DNA of 64,000 nucleotides, taken from Desulfuromonas sp. DDH964 (GTDB lineage Bacteria > Desulfobacterota > Desulfuromonadia > Desulfuromonadales > DDH964). The notes beneath the pieces were generated by a model. It saw only the letters and a program-made list of their open reading frames with translations, did not search any database and was not told the DNA's origin. The translations under genes and the position numbers were made by a program. Shown one piece after another: positions 1-7,349 of this stretch. Position 1 is the stretch's first letter; every line of letters begins with the position of its first letter. The stretch is from contig NZ_CP015080.1 in NCBI RefSeq assembly GCF_001611275.1, positions 3,834,956 through 3,898,955 of the forward strand. Direction: 5' to 3'.

Positions 1-62
1 TGACAAACGGGAAAATTATCGTTTTTTCTATTCTTTTTCCGGGATAACTAATTTTTCAAACA

Positions 63-80
63 TTGGTATGCTCGTTGCTA
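63..80 (+). promoter_or_regulatory. sigma-54-like promoter (-24/-12)
   Basis: TTGGTATG, four bases, then TTGCTA: the GG and GC doublets are at the -24/-12 spacing and the -12 half is perfect, while the -24 half (TGGTAT) departs from TGGCAC at two positions. It lies about 87 bases before the ATG at 167 and no good sigma-70 hexamer pair fits the AT-rich stretch. Confidence 0.45.
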
Positions 81-166
81 TATATAAAAGGAAGCCAAAT
101 ACCAGGCGCGATCCACTGCATTGATTGATCGCTCCAACGTCTCCTTTCTCCCAGCGAGGTCATGCC

Positions 167-928
167 ATGCTTTATAAAAAAACCAACGCGGAACTTCATT
201 ACGAGGACTTCGGCAAGGGTCCGGCAGTCGTCGTGCTCCACGATCAGACTTCCAACCAGGAACTGCGCCAAACCCACTTCGAGGCCCTGGCCGGGAGCGG
301 CTGTCGGGTCATCATCATCAACCCCGACGGCCTCGGTCAGGGGGGGGCGACCCTGCCCGCTGCCGAAGGGACCGCCTTGGTGCTCTCCCTGCTCAATACG
401 CTTGGCATCGGTCGTGCTGTTTTTATCGGCATCGGCCGCGGTGGATATACCACCCTGGACCTGCTCGAAAACTTTTCGCGGCGCGTTGCCGCGGCCAGCT
501 TCGTCGTCTCGGCGGAACTTGCCGCCGACCTGCGCCGCAGAACCTGCAGCAAGGAGGCCTTGAAGGCCCTGCGCCGCGGCCGCTGCGACGCATTGAAACA
601 GGTTTTTCTGCGTCGCCAGATCGTGGCGGCTCCCACTTCCAGGCTGCCACGGCTGCAAGCCTGGATTCACCACCTGATTGAAATGAGAAGCGCATCCCCG
701 AACGGTCACAACAAAGACTGTGCCGCACTGCTCGCCGCCCTCCGGCTCCCCCCGCTGCTAATCGAAGAAGAGCGCAACCCGACGGCGATGCACCCTCTTT
801 CAACAGGGGTCCGCCGCTCCCGACCATGGCGGGCCCTGAGTGCCCCACTGCAGGGATTGCTGCAGGCCCTCCTCCCCGCCGACGCCCTGTTCGACGACGA
901 GGAAGACCCGGCTTTGGACCAGAGCTGA
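167..928 (+). CDS. alpha/beta-hydrolase-fold protein lacking the catalytic serine
   Basis: A 253-residue cytoplasmic protein with the start of an alpha/beta-hydrolase fold: strand and turn VVVLHDQTSN (residues 21-30), NPDGLGQG (52-59), then the nucleophile-elbow position reading GIGRGG (88-93). In active members of the family this is G-x-S-x-G; here the serine position (90) is glycine, so normal esterase chemistry is not expected. The C-terminal third is Arg/Leu-rich and ends acidic. The start at 167 is preferred over an in-frame ATG at 125 because of the GCGAGGT ribosome site just before it and because the fold begins there. It stands alone, behind a sigma-54-like promoter. Function unknown; it may be a binding or scaffolding protein, or a diverged enzyme using another nucleophile. 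Confidence 0.7.
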   Translation: MLYKKTNAELHYEDFGKGPAVVVLHDQTSNQELRQTHFEALAGSGCRVIIINPDGLGQGGATLPAAEGTALVLSLLNTLGIGRAVFIGIGRGGYTTLDLLENFSRRVAAASFVVSAELAADLRRRTCSKEALKALRRGRCDALKQVFLRRQIVAAPTSRLPRLQAWIHHLIEMRSASPNGHNKDCAALLAALRLPPLLIEEERNPTAMHPLSTGVRRSRPWRALSAPLQGLLQALLPADALFDDEEDPALDQS

Positions 929-961
929 CGGCGGCCTTCGCCCTGCTGCCAAGGAAATGGA

Positions 962-990
962 TTGACATTCCCCGCCCCGGTATGTTAACC
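962..990 (+). promoter_or_regulatory. possible sigma-70 promoter
   Basis: A perfect -35 TTGACA (962-967) followed after 17 bases by TTAACC (985-990). The -10 is poor, but the same TTGACA-N17-TTAACC arrangement recurs at 9214-9242 in front of another gene. It would transcribe the alanine-rich short ORF and possibly the aminotransferase. Confidence 0.4.
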
Positions 991-1024
991 AGACTTCTCG
1001 TCAAAAGAGCAGAAGGTGGTGGTT

Positions 1025-1129
1025 ATGATTTTCCGGAATGACCCGAAGCCAGCAGATGCAGCTCGAGCTATGAGCGCGGCGGCCGCCGCTTCTCAAGGAA
1101 CCAACCCTGTCTGGCACCTGGTAACCTGA
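1025..1129 (+). CDS. 34-residue alanine-rich short ORF, possible leader peptide
   Basis: ATG with an AAGGTGG ribosome site eight bases upstream, 34 codons, TGA. Nine of the 34 residues are alanine, including a run of five (residues 18-22) using GCG, GCG, GCC, GCC, GCT; GCA also occurs earlier, so all four alanine codons are present. A promoter-like element lies upstream and a terminator-like hairpin 28 bases downstream, before a PLP aminotransferase. This is the layout of an amino-acid attenuator, which would here sense alanyl-tRNA. No homologue is recognised. It may instead be a stand-alone micro-protein gene, or chance in GC-rich DNA; I could not draw a convincing antiterminator. Confidence 0.4.
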   Translation: MIFRNDPKPADAARAMSAAAAASQGTNPVWHLVT

Positions 1130-1157
1130 ATCTGACCCGATTCATGATGAAGTAATC

Positions 1158-1190
1158 AAGGCCATGGCAGAGAGTCCATGGCCTTTCTCT
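1158..1190 (+). terminator. Terminator-like hairpin before the aminotransferase
   Basis: Perfect 10-bp stem AAGGCCATGG / CCATGGCCTT (1158-1167 and 1176-1185) with an 8-base loop and a T-rich tail TTTCTCTTT. It separates the short ORF from the aminotransferase and also shows that an in-frame ATG at 1178, inside the stem, is not the aminotransferase start. Confidence 0.6.
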
Positions 1191-1234
1191 TTGGTGGCAA
1201 GAAAAAACAGAGCATTCCGGGATGGAGAATTTTC

Positions 1235-2539
1235 ATGCGCAACAACATCGTACACATCGGCGCCGGCGAACTAACCTACGAGATCAGGGCGATTGTCGAT
1301 ATCGCTGACAAGCTCAAGGCCCTCGGCATAAAGACCAACATGGAGAACATCGGCGACCCGGTCGCCAAGGGGGAGAAGATCCCGGCCTGGATGAAGAAGA
1401 TCGTCGCCGACCTGGCGATGAAGGACTGCTCCTACGGCTACTGCCCAACCCGGGGGGTGCTGGAGACCAGGCAGTTCCTCGCAAACCTTGTCAATACCCG
1501 GGGGAAAACCCAGATCACCCCTGACGACATCCTCTTTTTCAACGGCCTCGGCGATGCCATCCAGAAGGTCTACGGCTTTCTGCGCCGCGAGGCTCGGGTC
1601 ATCGGTCCTTCGCCAACCTACTCGACCCACTCCTCCGGGGAAGCCGCCCATGCTGGCCAAAAGCCGGTCTCTTACCGGCTTGACCCCGACAACAACTGGT
1701 TTCCGGACCTCGATGACCTGCGCCTCTCGATCAAGTACAACCCGGCGATTTCCGGCATCCTGATCATCAACCCTGACAATCCGACCGGCGCGGTCTACCC
1801 GGAACGGATTCTGCGGGAGATGATCGCCATCGCCAAAGAATTCGATCTCTTCATCATTGCCGACGAGATCTACCACAATATCGTTTATAACGGCCAGTCA
1901 ACCAAGCCGATTTCCGACCTGATCGAGGACGTGCCGGCCATTGCCATGAAGGGGATCAGCAAGGAAGCCCCGTGGCCGGGTGCCCGCTGCGGCTGGATCG
2001 AGGTCTACAATGCTGACAAGGACCCGGTCTTCAAGCAGTACACCCAGAGCATTCTCAACTCGAAGATGGTCGAAGTCTGCTCGACTACCCTGCCGCAGAA
2101 AGCGATCCCCGCCCTGCTCAGTCACCCCGAGTACCCGAAGTACCTCGAAGAGCGCAAGGCCCGCTACGAGCGCTGCTCCAACGTCGCCTACGACCTGCTG
2201 AAAAACGTCCCCGGCATCAAGGTCAACCGCACCAACGGCGCCTTCTACATGTCGGTCGCCTTCAAGGAGGGCGCCCTCACCCAGAAGCAGTCCCTCCCCA
2301 TCGAGATCAAGGAGGTGAGGGACCTGGTCGAAGGACTGGTCGCCCAGCCCGGCTGCTCCCTGGACAAGCGCTTCGTTTATTACCTGCTCGCCGCGACCGG
2401 CATCTGCGTTGTCCCGCTCTCTTCATTCTGCACCCTGGAGCAGGGGTTCCGCGTAACCCTGCTGGAACGCGACGAGAAGGAGTTCGCCAAGATCTTTGCG
2501 ACCCTGGCCGCAAGCATCAAGGCCTACCTGCAGTCCTGA
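1235..2539 (+). CDS. PLP-dependent class I/II aminotransferase
   Basis: A 434-residue fold-type I aminotransferase acting in the cytoplasm on amino acid and 2-oxoacid pairs. Visible landmarks are NPDNPTG (179-185), DEIYH starting at 210 (the Asp that contacts the PLP ring nitrogen), the Schiff-base lysine in GISKEAPWPGARCGW (Lys243), and the following Arg251 in the phosphate-binding segment. The start at 1235 (MRNNIVHIG) is preferred over 1178, which would lie in the upstream hairpin; GGATGGAGA serves as ribosome site. The family includes alanine and aspartate aminotransferases and substrate cannot be read from sequence. The upstream alanine-rich short ORF hints at alanine, which is inference only. 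Confidence 0.85.
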   Translation: MRNNIVHIGAGELTYEIRAIVDIADKLKALGIKTNMENIGDPVAKGEKIPAWMKKIVADLAMKDCSYGYCPTRGVLETRQFLANLVNTRGKTQITPDDILFFNGLGDAIQKVYGFLRREARVIGPSPTYSTHSSGEAAHAGQKPVSYRLDPDNNWFPDLDDLRLSIKYNPAISGILIINPDNPTGAVYPERILREMIAIAKEFDLFIIADEIYHNIVYNGQSTKPISDLIEDVPAIAMKGISKEAPWPGARCGWIEVYNADKDPVFKQYTQSILNSKMVEVCSTTLPQKAIPALLSHPEYPKYLEERKARYERCSNVAYDLLKNVPGIKVNRTNGAFYMSVAFKEGALTQKQSLPIEIKEVRDLVEGLVAQPGCSLDKRFVYYLLAATGICVVPLSSFCTLEQGFRVTLLERDEKEFAKIFATLAASIKAYLQS

Positions 2540-2623
2540 ATCGCATTGCGCGCCGCCGGTTCCGACAGCGGGCCGGCGGCCCATTTCGCTACCGGCCTCC
2601 GGGGCGCGTGAGACAGCAAGCCC

Positions 2624-4006
2624 ATGAGTACCCTGGCCAAAGCCAACCTCGACACGCCGGTTGCCTCCGTTGCCGATCTCGTCGCTTTTCTCGCACGGGG
2701 AGCGCGACCTCCCCACGACTGGGGAATCGGTACCGAGGTCGAAAAACTGGTCCTCGATCGCGAGACCGGAGAAGCCGCCGACTACAGCCGGGTCGAACTG
2801 TTGCTGGGGACACTGGAAGCCGAGGGGGGCTGGCGACCGATCCGCGAAAACGGCCATCTCATCGCCCTTTTCGGGCCTCATTCGTCGATCACCCTGGAAC
2901 CGGGTGGCCAGCTGGAGCTTTCCGGCCGACTCTGTGAAGATCTCCATTGCAGCTACGGTGATTTTGCCAACCACCTTGCCGCCGTCGTCGACAAGGCCCG
3001 GGCCCTCGGGCTCTGCTTTTTTGGCCTTGGCGTGCAGCCCTTTACTCCCACCGCACAGATCCCCTGGGTTCCCAAGGCCCGCTACGCCATCATGGCCCCC
3101 TACATGGCCCGGACTGGCGACATGGGGCAGCGGATGATGAAGCAGACCGCCGGGATCCAGGTTAACCTCGACTACCAGGACGAAGCCGATTGCATCACCA
3201 AGTTACGGATTGGCCTCGCCGTAGCGCCCCTCTTCTATGCCCTCTTCGCCAATTCGCCCCTGCTCGATGGTCGGCCGAGCGGGGTGCTCTCCACCCGCGG
3301 CGAAATCTGGTCGCGCACCGATCCCGACCGGACCGGGCTGCTACCGGCGATCTTTACCGAGGGGGCCGGTTACCACACCTATGTCGAGTACGCCCTCGAC
3401 GTTCCGATGTATTTCATCCAGCGTCAGGAGCGCTTTCTCGACCTGACCAGGGAACGGTTTACCTTTCGCCGCTTCCTCGCCGAGGGCTTCGGTCCGCACC
3501 GGGCAACCCTCGCCGACTGGGACCTGCACCTGTCAACTCTTTTCCCCGAGGCGCGGCTGCGTCCCCAGATCGAACTGCGCTCTGCCGATACCTTGCCGGC
3601 ACGCCTGACCCTCGCTGTTTCCGCCCTCGCCAAGGGGCTCTTCTACGACCGTTCGGCACGGGAGGAGATCTGGTCCATCTTTTCGGCCCTTGACGCTGCC
3701 GGCCGCGACCAGCTGACTCGCGATGCCTGGCGGCGCGGGCTCAAGGCCGAGCACCAGGGCCGCAGCCTGCAGCAGATTGCCATCGAGGCACTGGCCATTG
3801 CCCGCCGCTCCCTGCAGCGGCAGGCGGCCGCCGCCCGGCACGGGCAGGATGAGGCGCACTTTCTCGATGGCATCGAGGAGATCGCCGCCAGCGGCGTGAC
3901 TCTTGCCGAGCGTCTTCTTGCGGACTGGCGCGGCTCCCGCGAGGAGAAGCTTCAGGCGCTTTGCCGGCACTGTGGTTTCGGCTGTTCCGGAGAACCGGTC
4001 ATGTAA
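2624..4006 (+). CDS. gshA: Glutamate-cysteine ligase (plant/proteobacterial type)
   Basis: A 460-residue ATP-dependent ligase joining glutamate (gamma-carboxyl) to cysteine, the first step of glutathione synthesis. The N-terminal WGIGTEVEKLVLD segment (about residues 36-48) and the substrate-site stretch around QVNLDY (185-190) are typical of the GCS2/plant-type family, and the length fits. No ribosome site stronger than CGCGTGAGA is seen before the ATG. It follows the aminotransferase by 84 bases, so co-transcription is possible. No glutathione synthetase (gshB) lies beside it; either gshB is elsewhere or gamma-glutamylcysteine itself is the product used. Confidence 0.85.
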   Translation: MSTLAKANLDTPVASVADLVAFLARGARPPHDWGIGTEVEKLVLDRETGEAADYSRVELLLGTLEAEGGWRPIRENGHLIALFGPHSSITLEPGGQLELSGRLCEDLHCSYGDFANHLAAVVDKARALGLCFFGLGVQPFTPTAQIPWVPKARYAIMAPYMARTGDMGQRMMKQTAGIQVNLDYQDEADCITKLRIGLAVAPLFYALFANSPLLDGRPSGVLSTRGEIWSRTDPDRTGLLPAIFTEGAGYHTYVEYALDVPMYFIQRQERFLDLTRERFTFRRFLAEGFGPHRATLADWDLHLSTLFPEARLRPQIELRSADTLPARLTLAVSALAKGLFYDRSAREEIWSIFSALDAAGRDQLTRDAWRRGLKAEHQGRSLQQIAIEALAIARRSLQRQAAAARHGQDEAHFLDGIEEIAASGVTLAERLLADWRGSREEKLQALCRHCGFGCSGEPVM

Positions 4007-4008
4007 AC

Positions 4009-4032
4009 CCGACTGTGCTTTCGCACAGTCGG
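4009..4032 (+). terminator. Hairpin directly after gshA
   Basis: Perfect 10-bp stem CCGACTGTGC / GCACAGTCGG with a TTTC loop, three bases after the gshA stop. There is no T-tract, so it is a mRNA 3' end stabiliser or a weak terminator. Confidence 0.45.
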
Positions 4033-4071
4033 CAGGCGTCCATTCGCCCCTGAGTTTTTACGCATCGCCAC

Positions 4072-4144
4072 GTAGCAACGTCCAAGGGCAGCTCGTATAC
4101 TCAATTCCAGCTGCGGCTCGTTGTGGCAGGCGAGCCGTTGCTAC
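4072..4144. repeat. Two-part inverted repeat in the gshA-downstream gap
   Basis: GTAGCAACG (4072-4080) pairs with CGTTGCTAC (4136-4144) and the inner GCTCG (4091-4095) with CGAGC (4131-4135), leaving a 10-base bulge on the 5' side. The 470-base gap 4007-4477 holds no convincing gene; this and the next hairpin are its main structures. Confidence 0.4.
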
Positions 4145-4179
4145 CTCCTTGATTTACCGCACTCTGCAAGACCACCACC

Positions 4180-4224
4180 GGGCCGGTTCGGGGACAGCCT
4201 CCCCCTGAACCGGCCCGACCCTTT
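4180..4224 (+). terminator. Rho-independent terminator
   Basis: Stem GGGCCGGTTC / GAACCGGCCC (4180-4189, 4207-4216), extended inward by GGGG/CCCC, followed by CTTTTCT. It would end transcription from gshA or from the structured element just upstream. Confidence 0.55.
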
Positions 4225-4445
4225 TCTCGTGAAACTACCTCTCCGCGGGGATATATCCCTCAACCTGCCTCAAGGGTGCCAAGCGTCCTTTTATGGGATG
4301 GGGCCAGACGATGGCAGAGGACCGGCCATCGACCTCCAGGCCCAGTTCGGGGGGCGTAGCAAACCTCATTGCCCAGGTTAATGGAGACCGTTACTCCAGG
4401 TCCGGGTTTCATTTACCCTCTTGCGTTGCATCACCTGCTTCGGCT

Positions 4446-4467
4446 AAGGTAGAAAACCATCTACCTT
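4446..4467. terminator. Short hairpin before the exported protein gene
   Basis: Stem AAGGTAG / CTACCTT with loop AAAACCAT, ten bases before the ATG at 4478. It could be a weak terminator or an mRNA leader structure masking the ribosome site; no SD sequence is otherwise obvious for that gene. Confidence 0.3.
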
Positions 4468-4477
4468 TCGGCGTGCC

Positions 4478-4897
4478 ATGTTGAATTGTGTCCTCAAAAA
4501 ATCAACCCTGACCCTCCTGCTCCTCGCGGTCTGGGCCGTGGGGGCGAGCCTGACGACCGGGCCGGCCCCCTGGCAGGAACCGAACCTCTTTGCCTTCGAT
4601 TGTTGCCGGGTCTCCCCCCTGCACCGGGTGGTGGCGACTTTCAGCGACCGCACCCAGCCCCAGGTTCACTCCGGCAGCGCACCCTGCTGCGACCTCCCGC
4701 TCGGGCCGGAGAGCCTGCTCACCTCTTACCCGCGCCCCGACTCTCAACTTCCGGACAGTCCCGGTCAATTTTCCGCGACCCTTCACGGCCGCCGTCACTA
4801 CCTCTTTGCCGCCAGCAATCCGGGGTTTGTCCCCCATACGGCGCCGATCGAAAACCCTGCCCTCACCCTCCTCGAAACCGTTGTCCTCCTGAATTGA
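4478..4897 (+). CDS. Exported hypothetical protein with cysteine pairs
   Basis: A 139-residue protein with a positively charged start (two lysines at 7-8) and a hydrophobic run LTLLLLAVWAVGA (11-23), reading as a signal peptide or membrane anchor. It carries CC pairs at about 42-43 and 69-70. Third codon positions are strongly GC-biased, as in its neighbours, which supports real coding despite a poor ribosome site. No domain is recognised. It precedes resB by 114 bases on the same strand, so a role in the envelope or in heme/cytochrome handling is possible but unsupported by sequence. Confidence 0.5.
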   Translation: MLNCVLKKSTLTLLLLAVWAVGASLTTGPAPWQEPNLFAFDCCRVSPLHRVVATFSDRTQPQVHSGSAPCCDLPLGPESLLTSYPRPDSQLPDSPGQFSATLHGRRHYLFAASNPGFVPHTAPIENPALTLLETVVLLN

Positions 4898-5011
4898 ATT
4901 TTCCTGGACCAGGCCCCGTTGCCGGACCCTGTTAACTGTTTTGCCCTCGCCGGGAAACTCCTTCGGTGACGGCTTTCTTTCCGTTAAGCCACGATTCGGG
5001 AGTGTCATCAC

Positions 5012-6385
5012 TTGAGTAGCAAAAAAACCAACATCATTGACGCCATCTGGGATTTTTTCTGTTCCCTGAAGCTGACCATCGCCACCCTGATCCTGCTCGC
5101 CATCACCTCGATCATCGGCACCGTGGTGCAGCAGGGGAAATCGCCGCAGGAGTATCTGCAGGAGTACAGCGAGACCACCTACCGGGTGCTGAGCGCGCTC
5201 AACTTCACCGACATGTACCACTCCTGGTGGTTCCTCGGCCTGCTCGAAATTTTTGCCCTCAACCTCATCGCCTGCTCGATCAAGCGCTTTCCCAAGGTCT
5301 GGAAGACGGTCCACGAACCGGTCCTGGCCCCCGCCGAAAGCTTTTACCGCACCCTGCCCAACAGCGAAGAGGTGGTGGTCAAGGGAGAGGGGATCGAGGC
5401 GCTGCGCGAGCGCGCCGCCGCCCTGCTCGGCAAGGCTTTCGCCACCCCGGTGGTCACCGCCGGGGAAGAGGGGGAGGTTCACCTCTTTGCGCAAAAAATG
5501 CCCTGGGCCCGCTTCGGGGTCTACGTCACCCACCTCTCGATCATCATCATCTTTGTCGGCGCCATCATCGGCTCGCTCTGGGGCTACAAGGCCTTCGTCA
5601 ACATCGTCGAAGGGACCGCCACCGACAAGGTCTGGGCGCGAGGGGCGAGCGAACCGATCGACCTCGGCTTCCAGGTGCGCTGCGACGACTTTTCGGTCTC
5701 CTTCTACGGCGGCGGCGGGGGCGGCCGGCCCAAGGAGTTCAAGAGCGTGCTGACGGTCATCGACGGCGGCAAGACCGTGGTCGACCAGCGGCCGATCATC
5801 GTCAACGACCCGCTCACCTACAAGGGGATCACCTTTTACCAGTCGAGCTACGGGCCGACCGGCGAGCCGACCATCAAGCTGCGGGTCAAGGTCCGCGCCA
5901 GCGGCGAGGTGAAGGAGCTCGCCGGGCGCCAGGGGCAGCGGCTGATGTTGCCCGGCGGCGGCAGCGTGCGGGTCGTCGACTCGACCGAGGCGTTCCAGGA
6001 TTTCGGCCCGGCGGCGCGCATCGAAGTGACTCCGCCCCAGGGCGAGGCCCGCTCCTTCGTCGTCCTCAAGGCGTTTCCCGAGTTCGACGCCCAGCGCGGC
6101 GGCGACTACATCTTCAGCCTGCTCGACATGGAGCAGCGCTACTACACCGGGCTGCAGGTCGCCAAGGACCCGGGGGTGTGGGTAGTCTGGCTCGGCTGCG
6201 CGATGCTGGTGCTCGGCTCGATGACCGCCTTCTTCCTCTCCCATCGGCGCATCTGGGTCACCCTGCTCCCCCTCGCCGGCGGCAAGGTCGGGGTCAAGAT
6301 CGGCGGCAGCGCCCATCGCAACCAGCCGGCCTTCGAGATCTTCTTTGACGACCTCAAGAAGCAGTTTCGCGACGAACTCAAGTAG
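5012..6385 (+). CDS. resB: Cytochrome c biogenesis protein ResB (CcsB-type, System II)
   Basis: A 457-residue inner-membrane protein that with CcsA moves heme out and attaches it to apocytochrome c. Membrane segments are visible at about 17-37 (LTIATLILLAITSIIG), 70-90, 165-190 (THLSIIIIFVGAIIG) and 390-415, with a large periplasmic domain between the third and fourth, the ResB plan. The start is a TTG at 5012 with GGGAGTG eight bases upstream; no ATG is usable. ccsA follows after 32 bases, so the two form the cytochrome-assembly operon this respiratory organism needs. Confidence 0.88.
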   Translation: MSSKKTNIIDAIWDFFCSLKLTIATLILLAITSIIGTVVQQGKSPQEYLQEYSETTYRVLSALNFTDMYHSWWFLGLLEIFALNLIACSIKRFPKVWKTVHEPVLAPAESFYRTLPNSEEVVVKGEGIEALRERAAALLGKAFATPVVTAGEEGEVHLFAQKMPWARFGVYVTHLSIIIIFVGAIIGSLWGYKAFVNIVEGTATDKVWARGASEPIDLGFQVRCDDFSVSFYGGGGGGRPKEFKSVLTVIDGGKTVVDQRPIIVNDPLTYKGITFYQSSYGPTGEPTIKLRVKVRASGEVKELAGRQGQRLMLPGGGSVRVVDSTEAFQDFGPAARIEVTPPQGEARSFVVLKAFPEFDAQRGGDYIFSLLDMEQRYYTGLQVAKDPGVWVVWLGCAMLVLGSMTAFFLSHRRIWVTLLPLAGGKVGVKIGGSAHRNQPAFEIFFDDLKKQFRDELK

Positions 6386-6417
6386 TTTTTAAACGTCCTT
6401 AAGGAGGACCTAGCGCT

Positions 6418-7275
6418 ATGACCAGTACAATGCTCTTCAATCTTGTCACCATCGGCTACTTCTCGGCGATGATTCTGTTTCTGCTCTACCTCGTCACCCA
6501 CAACAAAACCATCGCCCTGCTCGGCAACATCCTCGCCTATCTCGGCTTTGCGGTGCAGACCGCGGCGATCGGGCTACGCTGGTACGAGTCCTACGCCCTG
6601 CTCGGCGACGCCGGCCGGGCACCGTTGTCAAACCTCTACGAGTCGGTGGTCTTCTTCACCTGGACCATCTTGCTGATCTACATCCTCGTCGACCTGAAGT
6701 ACAAGCAGCGGGCGATCGGCGCCTTTGTCGTCCCCTTCGCCTTTCTCGGCATGACCTGGGCGCAGCTCGGCCTCAACGACGCCATCGACCCGCTGGTGCC
6801 GGCGCTGCAGAGCAACTGGCTGACCTACCACGTCATCACCTGCTTTCTCGGCTACGCCGCCTTCGCGGTCGCCTGCGGGGTGTCGATCATGTACCTGATC
6901 AAGGTCGGCAAGGAAGGGGGGAGCGGCGATGCGCCGGCCGGGGGCATCCTCGCCCTCTTCCCGAGCGCCAAGGTCCTCGACGACATCAACTACAAGGCGA
7001 TCATGATCGGCTTTCCGCTCCTGTCGCTGGGGATCATCACCGGCGCAGCCTGGGCCAACTACGCCTGGGGGACCTATTGGAGCTGGGACCCGAAGGAGAC
7101 CTGGAGCCTGATCGTCTGGTTCATCTACGCTGCCTTTTTGCACGCCCGCTTCACCCGCGGCTGGGTCGGCAAGCGCGCCGCCTGGCTGTCGGTGATCGGT
7201 TTTGCCGCCACCATCTTCTGCTACCTCGGCGTCAACCTCGTCCTCTCCGGCCTCCACTCCTACGGCGGCGGCTGA
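6418..7275 (+). CDS. ccsA: Cytochrome c biogenesis protein CcsA (heme handling)
   Basis: A 285-residue polytopic membrane protein, the partner of ResB in System II. It has the tryptophan-rich WWD motif of the heme-handling family at 212-229 (WGTYWSWDPKETW) and flanking histidines (138 and 242) that fit the periplasmic heme ligands. A strong AAGGAGG ribosome site precedes the ATG. Eight or so hydrophobic helices can be drawn. A good terminator follows the stop, closing the resB-ccsA unit. In some genomes this protein is called CcsB or ResC; the assignment to the family is firm. Confidence 0.9.
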   Translation: MTSTMLFNLVTIGYFSAMILFLLYLVTHNKTIALLGNILAYLGFAVQTAAIGLRWYESYALLGDAGRAPLSNLYESVVFFTWTILLIYILVDLKYKQRAIGAFVVPFAFLGMTWAQLGLNDAIDPLVPALQSNWLTYHVITCFLGYAAFAVACGVSIMYLIKVGKEGGSGDAPAGGILALFPSAKVLDDINYKAIMIGFPLLSLGIITGAAWANYAWGTYWSWDPKETWSLIVWFIYAAFLHARFTRGWVGKRAAWLSVIGFAATIFCYLGVNLVLSGLHSYGGG

Positions 7276-7295
7276 GACTCTCCTCTACCAACGCA

Positions 7296-7336
7296 AACGG
7301 GCCGGTCTCCCTTGGGAGACCGGCCCGTTGCATTTT
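7296..7336 (+). terminator. Terminator of resB-ccsA
   Basis: Perfect 16-bp stem from AACGGGCCGGTCTCCC (7296-7311) and its complement (7314-7329) followed by GCATTTTCC. It lies 21 bases after the ccsA stop, between convergent genes. Confidence 0.7.
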
Positions 7337-7349
7337 CCGCCGCCCGGAT

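Noticed and set aside
1112-1127. TGGCAC as a sigma-54 -24 box
   Set aside because: The -12 position reads AACC instead of TTGC.
1178-1234. ATG at 1178 as the aminotransferase start
   Set aside because: It lies inside the terminator-like stem and adds residues not typical of the family.
4898-5011. Riboswitch before resB
   Set aside because: I looked for c-di-GMP, cobalamin and SAM core sequences in the leader and found none.
4502-6316. A 604-codon minus-strand open frame
   Set aside because: Antisense of resB and the exported protein; its composition mirrors GC-rich codons.
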